Origin: Selaginella moellendorffii
Taxonomy: Eukaryota > Streptophyta > Lycopodiopsida > Selaginellales > Selaginellaceae
Length of the DNA: 64,000 nucleotides
Reading direction: 5' to 3'
Assembly (NCBI RefSeq): GCF_000143415.4
Contig: NW_003314317.1
Span: forward strand, 248,001 to 312,000
Position 1 is the first letter of the stretch; each line of letters opens with the position of its first letter. This document shows, one piece after another, positions 56,120-64,000 of this stretch. The position numbers and the translations under genes are program-made. The notes below the pieces were generated by a model. The model saw only the letters and a list, made by a program, of their open reading frames with translations. It searched no databases and was not told the origin of the DNA.

Positions 56120-57700
56120 TGTAAGGAACCAACTCGCCGAAGTGTCGTAGGCTAAAGGAGCCCCGAAAGCTTGACCAAAATGATAAAGAGTTCATCGGAT
56201 GAGACCAAGTCTAAGATCGAGTCCAAGACTGACTCTAAGACCAAATCTAAGATCGAGTCCAAGACCGACTCTAAGACCGAGTTCGAGATAGAGTCCGGAA
56301 TCGAGTCCGAGACCGACTCAGAGACCGAGTTCGAGTCCGAGTTCGAGACCGAGCTCGAGACAGAGTCCGAGATCCGAAATCGGGTCCGAGACCGAGTCCG
56401 AGGTCGGGTCCGAGGTCGGGTCCGAGATCGGGTCCAAGATCGAGTCCGAGATCGAGTCCGAGACCGAATCCAAAGTCGGATCCGAGATCGAGTCCGAGAT
56501 CGAGCCAGAGACTAAATCCGAGTACTAATACGGGTCAAGGGGTGAAAGCCCAAAGCGTGCGTCTCCCAGGGGGGGAGGGGGGGGGGGGGGGGGGGCCTTG
56601 GGGGGGGGCTTCCGGGGGTTCCCAAAATTTTTTAGGGATTTGGGGGTCCCCGAACCCGTTTTTAAAGGGCTCTCCCGGGGGGGTTCCCAAATTATTTTGG
56701 GTTTAAACTGGGACCCAGGGGCCTTGGGGGGGAAGGAGTATGGACTTTGTTTGGGCCCGAGGGGCCCTTCCAGGGAGGGTTCAAGAGCAGCTCCCCCTCC
56801 CCAAAGGGAAACCCATTGGGGGGCCCCCGGGTCTTGGGGGGGGGGGGGGNNNNNNNNNNNNNNNNNNNNNNNNNNNNNNNNNNNNNNNNNNNNNNNNNNN
56901 NNNNNNNNNNNNNNNNNNNNNNNNNNNNNNNNNNNNNNNNNNNNNNNNNGGGGCGGGGGGGAGGGCTGCAGGGGGTTCCAAAAGTATAGTAGGGATAGTG
57001 AGGTCCAGGAACCAGTTTTGAAAGGACTCTCCAGTGGGGCTTCCAAACTGACTTGAGGTTGAGACTGGGACCGAGGGGCCTTGGGTGGGAGTGAGTATGG
57101 ACTTGGTTAGTGCCGGAGGGGCCATCCAAGGAAGTGCTCAAGAGCAGCTCCCACTCCCGAAAGGGAAACCGATTGCGGTGCTCCCGGTTCATGTGGAGTG
57201 GTGCCCCACTTGAGTACCATGCGGCTCATTGGTCCTCGCCCTTCCTAGGGGCTTGGACCTTCCTTTCGGGATGGAAGTGGGGGGGTAGAGGTACCCATAC
57301 CGAGCCGTTAAGCCACGGTTTTTCGCCCCGACATCCCGAAGCAAGTGTTGCACCCAAGGCTTGGGATTTAGAGGGTCCCATGATCAAGTCTTGTTGTACC
57401 AAGGGGTGTTAGGAACCTGGAGGCTTGGTGTGCTTGGCTGCTTGTGCCTGCGGGGAGTGTAGCCGAACCTTAAGTTCAGTCTAACTCGGGGAGGGGGATT
57501 GGGAGAGATTTGGGAATCTGTAGACGGATGGCTAACACTCCGTTGCTCGTGCAGTGAGTAGCTGAACCCAAGTAGGACCAAGTAGGAGCTGGTACAATAG
57601 GCGAGAACCTTGGCACGGGAACTTAGCACAAGCTAAGGCAGTGTTGGTCGGATAGACGAGGTAAGCTGGCAAATTGGAAAGGAAAAATTTATGGCTTACA
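56120..57700 (+). repeat. 3' LTR of chromovirus copy 2, with assembly fault
   Basis: It starts TGTAAGGAACC and ends ATGGCTTACA. It matches the 5' LTR (29818-31048) except that the stretch after the poly-G tract appears twice around a run of 100 N. Without the artefact it would be about 1.2 kb. Confidence 0.93.
56850..56949. other. Assembly gap (100 N)
   Basis: Exactly 100 undetermined bases follow a long G homopolymer. Confidence 0.99.
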
Positions 57701-57995
57701 TCAATATACAAAGTGATAGGACTTAGACCAATTCAACTAGCACTCTTTAAAGTCAAAATGGCTAACAACAAAAATGTACAACTATTTAAAACTATCCACA
57801 ACATTTTCATCAAAATCAAAAATCAAGAGTTTAAAGAGACTTTCATCATACTCAAGATGGCTAAAGAATATTGTTCCTATGAAGTACTTCTTGGATGAAC
57901 TTGGCTCAAGATAGTTAATGTTGTCATATACTAGCAGAAGAACACAATTACCTTTGGAAAGCATCAAGAAGCCCCTTAAATCTCCACAAGTACAA
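57701..57995 (+). pseudogene. Old gypsy protease, right half
   Basis: The frame beginning at the TSD continues the protease from 29817: VIGLRPIQLALFKVKMAN and a later Y-E-V-L-L-G before a stop where family members have R or L. The two halves were separated by the chromovirus. Decay is strong and stops follow quickly. Confidence 0.6.
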
Positions 57996-58051
57996 CAAAG
58001 AAAATTCCAAAGAAATTTTAACCAACTATTATTCAACATTATGATTGAAAT

Positions 58052-59135
58052 TGTAAGGAACCAACTCCCCGAGGTGTTGTAAGCTAAAAAATCCCCAAAA
58101 GCACGACCAAAATAATAAAGAGTTCATCGAATGAGATTGAGTCCGAGATTGAGTTCGAGACCGAGTCCAAGATTGAGCCCAAGACCAATTCCAAGACCGA
58201 GTTCGCGACCGAGTCCGAGACCAAGTTTGAGACCAAGTCTGAGATCCAAGATCAGGTCCAAGGCCAAGTCCGAGATCGAGTTCGAAACAAAGTTCGAGGT
58301 CGGGTCCAAGATCGAGTCTAAGATCAAGTCCGAGATCGAGCTTGAAACCGAGTCCGAATACTAATACAAATCGTGGGGTGAAAGCCAAAGCATGTGTCTC
58401 CCGGGGGGGGCTACAAGGGGTTCCAAAAGTATAGTATGGATAGTGAGGTCCAAGAATTAGTCTTGAAGGAACTCTTCAATAATGCTTCTAAACTGACTTA
58501 AGGTTAAGATTGGGCTGAAGGACTTTATGAGCATAGACTCAGGTGGTGCCGGAGGGGCCACCCAAGGAAGTGTTCAAGAGCAGCTCCCACTCCTAGAAGG
58601 AAAACCAACTGCAATGCTCCTGGCTCATATGGAGTGGTGCCTCACTTGAGTACCTTGCAACTCATTGGTCCTTGCCCTTCCTAGGGGCTTGGGCTTTCCC
58701 TTGGGATGGAAGTAGGGGAGTAGAGGTATTTATACCAAGCTGTTAAACCACAATGTTTCCCTTTGCTATCCCAAAGCAAATATTGCACCCAAGGCTTGGG
58801 ATTTAGGGGGTCTTATGATCAAGTCTTATTGTATCAAGGGATGTTAGAAACTTGGTGGTTTGGTGCATTTGGCTATTTATGCCTACAGGGAGTGTAGCCG
58901 AACCTTAAATTCAATCTAACCCAGGGAAAGGGATTAAAAGAGATTTGGTAATCTGTGGATGGATAGTTAATGCTCCGTTGCTTGTGCAATGAGTAATTAA
59001 AACTAAGTAGGACTAAATAGGATCTGGTACAATAGGCAGGAACTTTAACAAGGGAACTTAGCTATGGCCAAAGCAGTGTTAGTTGGATATATGAGGTAAA
59101 TTAGCAAATTGGAAAAGAAAAACTTGTGACTTATA
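58052..59135 (+). repeat. Solo chromoviral LTR, TSD GAAAT
   Basis: It starts TGTAAGGAACC and ends decayed as GTGACTTATA. GAAAT flanks both sides (58047-58051 and 59136-59140). It is more diverged from the other chromoviral LTRs, with many C-to-T and G-to-A changes. It lies in the old gypsy relic. Confidence 0.9.
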
Positions 59136-59140
59136 GAAAT

Positions 59141-60319
59141 AAAAGCCTCAACGACTATGAAAAAGCACAAATCATAAAGCCAGACCTAGTATTAAAGTCC
59201 CTTGTCAAAGTTGATATCAACTAAGTTATTCCAAAGCCCAATTCAATTTGCTCAACAAAACTTGAAACTCAAGAAACTCACATTAAGGAAAAACTTCTAA
59301 CTTGAGAAAATTCAACACTTAAGATTATATCAACAAAGATAAAAATGTCAACCCTTAACCGATTAAAAAAGGGGGTGCATTATTATTCAAATTCTATGGA
59401 TTATTTCTCAAATCATTATCTTTGGTTGCTTATAACTTCCCATTGATGAAGATTAAGTAACATTGATTCCATGCATGAAGGGACTCCACTAAAGTGTATC
59501 AAGGTACTTGAAAACTACAACAATGGAAATTCTCTACAAATGAGCAAAGTGATTAACAAAGCCAAGCTGAAATTCAAATTTTTGATCTCCACCTAAGAGA
59601 TGTGCAAGTCCATGACTTCTACTGGTAAAGCGATTATAATTCTTTATGACGACTTGTAGTAGAAGACACATTGCAAGCTACCTCTGTGACAAGCTCATCA
59701 AGGAACTTCACATCACAATGACAATGATCCAAAACAACCTCAAATGCAAAACACTCATCCCTCCATTGCAACACTTATTCTGAAGCTCAACACCACCATT
59801 TTGCTACAAATAAAAGAGATAGCAACAAAACATTGAGGAAAGCCATAAACACAAAGACATCATAAACACGAAGAAAAGGGGAATGCACTTAAGAAAACAA
59901 GATGATTTCCCGGATTTATCCTTAAAAAATAAAAAAAAGATAATATTGAAAATGTAAATGACTTTGACTTATAGGGGAGTGTTGAGGTAAGCCATATGAC
60001 ATGTTTATAGTGTGAGTATACACTTTTACATAACCTAATAGAAAACATCACATGATTGGGGAGAAATAACTACACTCCCTTCCAACTTCTTTATGCATTA
60101 ATGCTGTGCATCTAATCTAGCTCAGGCAACTAGCATTGAAGACCTAGATTCCACTTTGCAGCTCCAACCAGCTCTTGGATCTCAAGGAGACTACAGAGCA
60201 TGCAACCCTGCACAATTGACTGTACCAGCAGCAACTCATTTGTCAGCAAAGGAAGACACATGGCTCAGCTTTTCAGACAGGGGATCTCATCTGTCTTTAA
60301 AATATATGAACCCATCAAC
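59141..60319. other. Decayed AT-rich DNA
   Basis: Probably the rest of the old gypsy relic. Apart from the TRIM fragment no motif could be read. Confidence 0.45.
59335..59437 (-). repeat. Decayed fragment of a TRIM LTR
   Basis: On the minus strand it reads ATAAGCAACCAAAG near 59430 and continues through GCACCCCCTTTTTTAATC and GGTTAAGGGT. It matches the start of 32291-32484 with transitions and a deletion of about 15-20 bp. Confidence 0.75.
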
Positions 60320-60465
60320 CAAAGCTAGAACCAGCTTGGAGCGGCCCATTTCAGGTGAAAAGCATCACTGATGCAAACTTTTTCTTACGTTCAAGTGATA
60401 GACGGCCACATCTTGCCTAATCCCTTCAACAGGGTTCATCTTCGATGCTATTACATATAACAGCA
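60320..60465 (+). pseudogene. Gypsy integrase C-terminal relic
   Basis: A-W-S-G-P-F-Q-V-K with I-T-D-A-N-F-F-L-R follows from about 60340. After a one-base shift, D-G-H-I-L-P-N-P-F-N-R-V-H-L-R ends near 60455. This is the typical end of gypsy integrase lacking a chromodomain. It may be the 3' end of the old element at 29.0 and 57.7 kb. Confidence 0.65.
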
Positions 60466-60578
60466 GCAACATACACATAGAGGTTATCTAGTTCTTCATT
60501 TTTGCTTCACCACGCAGCCCCGTCATGAAGCGTCTCAAATAAAGCTCATGCAGCCAGCATCTATGAGTTTTATTCATA

Positions 60579-61800
60579 TCAAAACACTTCTAACATTCTA
60601 CAGCAGTGAAGTCCCCTCTTCTTCCTAATGGGTGGAGTGGCGTATTGCTCTAACCTGCCTCTCGATAACCGGGCATATGTTGTAGTTGCATGATCGAGGA
60701 GCTTGCCTCGCTCGGCAGAAGAAGACACAGGATCCAGGTATAATTCGGCCAGGAAAAACCCCAGTGCCTGGTACACTTTTCCAGCTCAAGAAGAAGCTCG
60801 CTTTGCTCCTTCCAGTCTATACCACTGCTGGAAACGCGCTCGAGAATACCGTATATAGTCCACTGTCTTGCATAAACTGCGTCACCTCACTAGCTGAGGC
60901 CGAGCTCTCAGAAGCCAGATATGCCAAGCAGCCGGCAGTGCGCGATACCTGAAGCCTCGGGATCGACTTCGACCTCTAAACGCGAGCTGTTGATGATGAA
61001 AGGTTGTGTCAAGTTCTTGGGACAATCGGCCACCGCCTCCTCGCCTTTGATCAGGCTCCGTAGCCGAGTGCTTCGACGTTCATGTGCATGGCTGTCTTCG
61101 ACTTCTGAGAAGAAGATCATCTGTCAGCTTGGCAGAAGTCTCGCTGCTGAGAAGAGAACGCGAGAATTGGCAAGATAGCAGCCGTTCTTCTCTTTGAGCT
61201 CCTCACTCTTCAAAACCTTCCCTTGCTGCCTGTTTTGCAGTGACTACTTGATAAGGAAAAGCCAACACGGCTCCTGTAGCGTTAACTTCAAGTACTGCTC
61301 CCTCTTTTCCTCTTGGATGTATCCGGGACAACGTCGAGCTTCCTCTTCCGCTGAAACGACAGGTTGGGATGTGCCGGTTCCAAACTGTCCATCCCCGAAA
61401 TGCCGGTGCCATGGTGCTTGCCTTCAATAACTCTCTTGGTATGAAGCGCGCGAGTGTGCGAAGGATGGAAACGTTTCACGACTGAGATGCAGCCTGTCTC
61501 GTCTCCAATGGCGATCAAAACTTCGACAAGTTTCTCCATGCGCCTTGCAACTCCCTGATAGGAAGAACACTATATATTCTTACAGTGTTGCAGAAAAAAG
61601 CCATCGCAAGTAAGAACTCAAAGAAGAAATTTCGAAAGCAAAGCTTTCACCAAGTGTTTGAAGTCACCTGTGATTTGATCGACAAAGGATCTTGGGTGAT
61701 CGCCTGGAAGGTCCCCGCTTTGTGGAGATGAGACTCCTGCGCAGAGAGAAAGCCGCTTCTAACCTGCACTTCTTTTGTGGGGGCGAAGGCTCCAATCGGC
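60579..61800 (-). CDS. Unrecognised host gene candidate, multi-exon
   Basis: Coding-like stretches lie on the minus strand. One pair joins cleanly: about 61796-61668 (EVQVRSGFLSAQESHLHKAGTF...) to 61554-61310 (GVARRMEKLVEVLIAIGDETG...) over a 113-bp GT-AG intron with a phase-0 junction. Further stretches occur at about 61120-60912 (HERRSTRLRSLIKGEEAVADC) and 60776-60579 (ALGFFLAELYLDPVSSSAERG), but their splice joins could not be settled. No family was recognised and no start codon assigned. It may be a decayed gene. It is head-to-head with the PPR-like gene at 61910, less than 120 bp away. Confidence 0.35.
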
Positions 61801-61909
61801 TTCTACTCTCGTTGATAGATCGCATACAGGTGTCACGCAGAGAATCGTCGTCGCTCTACGGGAGCTCCCAAAAACCCTAATTGATTGAAGAGAGACCAAG
61901 GGGAAAGAA

Positions 61910-63130
61910 ATGTATCGCATCGCAGGCGTTTCCCGCATGATCCGGAAGCGGCAGCGCCGAGAGTCTCCGCCAAAGCTCTTTTCTTCCCGAGCGCACTTGC
62001 CCATGGGCACGCACTTGCCACGGGCACGCTTGCCCACGGCGGCAACTGCTGGCAAAGAGATTTCAAAGAAGCGAATGGAAGACGAGAAGACGTGGGTGTG
62101 GAACTGCGTCATCAGAGACTACGGCATGCTTGGCCGAGTCGAGTGCGCTCGAGAGGCATTTCTGCAGTGTCCAGCTAGGAACTTCCTGACCTGGAAGCTC
62201 CTTGCTGACGCATATGCCCACAAGGGGCATTACGGGAAAGTGCTAGAGATTGAAGACAAGATCCCGGCTGTGATGTATCAGCTTGCTCCGCCTCCTCCTT
62301 CTCCAGCATCCATCTTTGATGCTGTTTCTCTGTACCAGAAAGGCAAGAGGTTGGCAGCATGGGAACTTCTTCAAGTGTTTTGCCATGAGGGAAATGGAAG
62401 GAAGCTTCTTTTTTCGGCATTGGGCAAATACAAGACAGTTTCTATGCTTCTTGTGTTCACTTCCCTCTTGACTTATGGCGATGCCCAGCTTTTCAAGCTA
62501 ATTCGGACCATGCTAAAAGAATCTTCACTGACTGAAGAAAGCCTCATCCATCTAGCATGCTGCCAGGGCAAGAAAGAAGTCAAGCGCCTCGAAGACTATT
62601 ATCACGGCCTTCATCTGTCGAAGACTCGGGGCGTTCCAGTCACTCAAGGTGTTTCAGGCGTTCCAGCGGAAGCTACGCGAACTGCGCAGGAACCAGCCAC
62701 TGAGGGCGTTCCAGTGGAAGCTCCGCGAGCTGCGAAGGAACCAGTCACTCAGGGCGTCGTAGTCACTCAGGGTGTTCCAATGGAACCAGCCACTCAGGGC
62801 GTTCCAATGGAAGCGCGAGCTGCGCGTGAGCGTCTCGAGGCTTTGTACATCAAGGCCTTATTCTGTGTGTTTGGCGAGGATATGCGGCTAAAGCTGAAGG
62901 CTCTGAAGACGCTCAGAGCAATGCGAATTGCTGGAGCTCACTGTGGGGACTTACTGCTGGGACAAGGAAAAAGCCGAGCAGATAACTACGCAAAGACACT
63001 GGCAATCCATGCCATATCAGAGGCGGAGCAGCTGATGGCTCTTGGTGACGTGCCTAAAGAGTGCCGGCCATTCGTGAACGCTCTCAGGAGTGTCCTTGCA
63101 AAGCTGAGAGACGACGGTGTCATATGCTAG
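61910..63130 (+). CDS. PPR-like protein, 406 residues, intronless
   Basis: A single open frame starts at an ATG in good context (AGAAATGTATC). Residues 60-115 contain two PPR-like helix pairs (KTWVWNCVIRDYGMLG, VECAREAFLQCPARN, LTWKLLADAYAHKGHYGKVLEI). Residues 132-230 look helical but are not clear PPRs. Residues 240-305 are a degenerate repeat of G-V-P-V/M-x-x-x and V-T-Q-G units, and the last 100 residues are helical. PPR proteins act in organelle RNA processing. The first 50 residues are rich in R and S, compatible with a transit peptide. It is much shorter than normal PPR proteins, so it is a derived or partial member. Confidence 0.6.
   Translation: MYRIAGVSRMIRKRQRRESPPKLFSSRAHLPMGTHLPRARLPTAATAGKEISKKRMEDEKTWVWNCVIRDYGMLGRVECAREAFLQCPARNFLTWKLLADAYAHKGHYGKVLEIEDKIPAVMYQLAPPPPSPASIFDAVSLYQKGKRLAAWELLQVFCHEGNGRKLLFSALGKYKTVSMLLVFTSLLTYGDAQLFKLIRTMLKESSLTEESLIHLACCQGKKEVKRLEDYYHGLHLSKTRGVPVTQGVSGVPAEATRTAQEPATEGVPVEAPRAAKEPVTQGVVVTQGVPMEPATQGVPMEARAARERLEALYIKALFCVFGEDMRLKLKALKTLRAMRIAGAHCGDLLLGQGKSRADNYAKTLAIHAISEAEQLMALGDVPKECRPFVNALRSVLAKLRDDGVIC
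62625..62825 (+). repeat. Coding minisatellite in the PPR-like gene
   Basis: Imperfect units containing CACTCAGGGCGTTCCA are repeated in frame. They give the V-T-Q-G-V-P and E-P-A-T-x-G-V-P residues. Confidence 0.8.
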
Positions 63131-64000
63131 GACCCGGGGCTTGTGAATGTACAGTTTTTTACGATGCGACGACAACGTTATAGTAGGATTTTAACCTAGT
63201 AACCGACATCCCCGACTCTTCTATGATGCTATGATGGCTGAGCATGGTGTCAGTGCCTCTAGCCTACGTTGTAAGTTTTTGCGAAACAGGCGGCGCTGAC
63301 ACCAGCTCAGGTGCATTCGTGGTTATTATCGTCTGGACAAGTCTAGCTTTGGGCCGGTCTCACTGTGCCTCTCCAGTTCCCGGCACGGCACTCGTATGGC
63401 ATCAATAAGGTCGCGTTTCTGACCGGAACATGTCCTGAGAGATATCAATGTTTCGGTTACGAAAGCTGGGCTGGTGAAGTAGCCACTGCCGGAGGAGAGC
63501 TTCAGCGCGGTCACTCCGGAGGGACTTGCCAGTGTTGAAGGGGCCTTGCCTGGAAATGCGTTGGTCAGGGCTGGAGTGATCGGGCTCTCTGTTCAAGGCA
63601 GTCCTTGAGATTTGGAAACTTCGAACGTACGGTGTTCGTGGCATCTTCACCTCCTCGAGCTCGATATCTAGATGAGGGGCAGCCGCGCGTGGAAGTCCTC
63701 AGCGCTGGGAACTCCAAGGAGGCATGAGCGTGGCAGAAGTGGAACGGATCTAGCACGATTGGTGTGTGCAGGAAGCACTCTTTTTCCTTTTCTCTGTTTT
63801 GCTTACTATAATATATCTAACGCTTGAAACTAACCAAAACCTAACTAGACCTCAGACCTCTCCACGTGGACAAGTTTGCAACCAAAGTTCTAGACATGGA
63901 GGGAGCTAGAATGCCAAGTTCATCACAATTGCGCTGCCTATCAACATAAGTCCATCAGCATATACCGCGGCGACACATCCTCAAATCGCCTGGGCTCGCA
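63131..64000. other. Downstream region, no gene assigned
   Basis: Overlapping minus-strand open frames (63326-63756) have gene-like composition but no recognisable domain, and no convincing splice junctions were found. A gene may extend beyond the window. Confidence 0.35.

Larger units (their letters stand above)
29818..57700 (+). mobile_element. Chromovirus copy 2, TSD TCAAT, carrying nested elements
   Basis: TCAAT at 29813-29817 and 57701-57705 bounds the element. It has a 5' LTR (29818-31048), initiator-Met-type primer site, gag, protease, reverse transcriptase, RNase H, integrase with chromodomain, polypurine tract (56108-56119) and 3' LTR (56120-57700). Removing the DNA transposon (36455-56074 plus one AGAC) and the TRIM leaves about 7.7 kb. 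Nonsense changes, a protease-RT deletion and damaged splice sites show that it is dead. Confidence 0.95.

Overview
The window looks like nuclear DNA of a land plant, most probably a lycophyte of the Selaginella type. This is an inference from very short spliceosomal introns (40-120 bp), PPR and F-box remnants, a plant-type telomere-like repeat (TTTAGGG complement) and a clear plant carrier gene of the SAMTL type. Host genes are few and sit at the two ends. About two thirds of the window is transposable elements, many nested in each other with readable target-site duplications (TSDs).

Left part (1-29.8 kb). The window opens in the 3' end of a chromovirus (Ty3/gypsy with chromodomain) and its LTR (910-1914). 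Two decayed gypsy fragments follow (2165-3510 plus strand; 3840-4610 minus strand), then an F-box remnant (4740-5075) and a frameshifted PPR remnant (5684-6060). The one well-preserved conserved host gene is a seven-exon, 746-residue EF-hand mitochondrial-carrier-family protein (6453-9095, minus). From 9.4 to 16.8 kb the DNA is AT-rich and decayed, with a recognisable gag relic at 14.9-15.5 kb. Two solo LTRs of one family (16808-18347 and 19047-20980) are followed by a young 5.0 kb gypsy element with 175-bp LTRs (21793-26803, minus) and another decayed gag-protease relic (29.0-29.8 kb).

Central nest (29.8-57.7 kb). A chromovirus (29818-57700, TSD TCAAT) inserted into the protease region of the older relic. 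It received a 593-bp TRIM (32291-32883, TSD GTCGG) and, in its 3' untranslated part, a DNA transposon (36455-56074, TSD AGAC, 24-bp inverted ends, about 10.4 kb without insertions). The DNA transposon carries two divergent genes. One is a DUF7869/Sola-like transposase (52575 onward). The other is a ten-or-more-exon gene ending in an FCP1-like HAD phosphatase domain (40581 to 36897). About two dozen copies of a 22-bp palindrome are scattered through its introns, exons and flanks. The transposon was then split by a reverse-strand solo LTR (41343-50552, TSD CATTC), which was itself split by a non-coding 7.5 kb LARD-type retroelement (41969-49493, TSD GTACT).

Right part (57.7-64 kb). The older gypsy relic resumes at 57701, a solo chromoviral LTR sits at 58052-59135 (TSD GAAAT), a TRIM fragment at 59335-59437 and an integrase tail near 60.4 kb. 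Beyond this lie an unrecognised minus-strand gene candidate (60.6-61.8 kb) and an intact PPR-like open reading frame (61910-63130).

The most unusual object is the DNA transposon, with its palindrome family and its second, phosphatase-like gene. Also notable are spliceosomal introns inside the chromoviral integrase gene and a sequencing/assembly artefact around a 100-N gap at 56850-56949.
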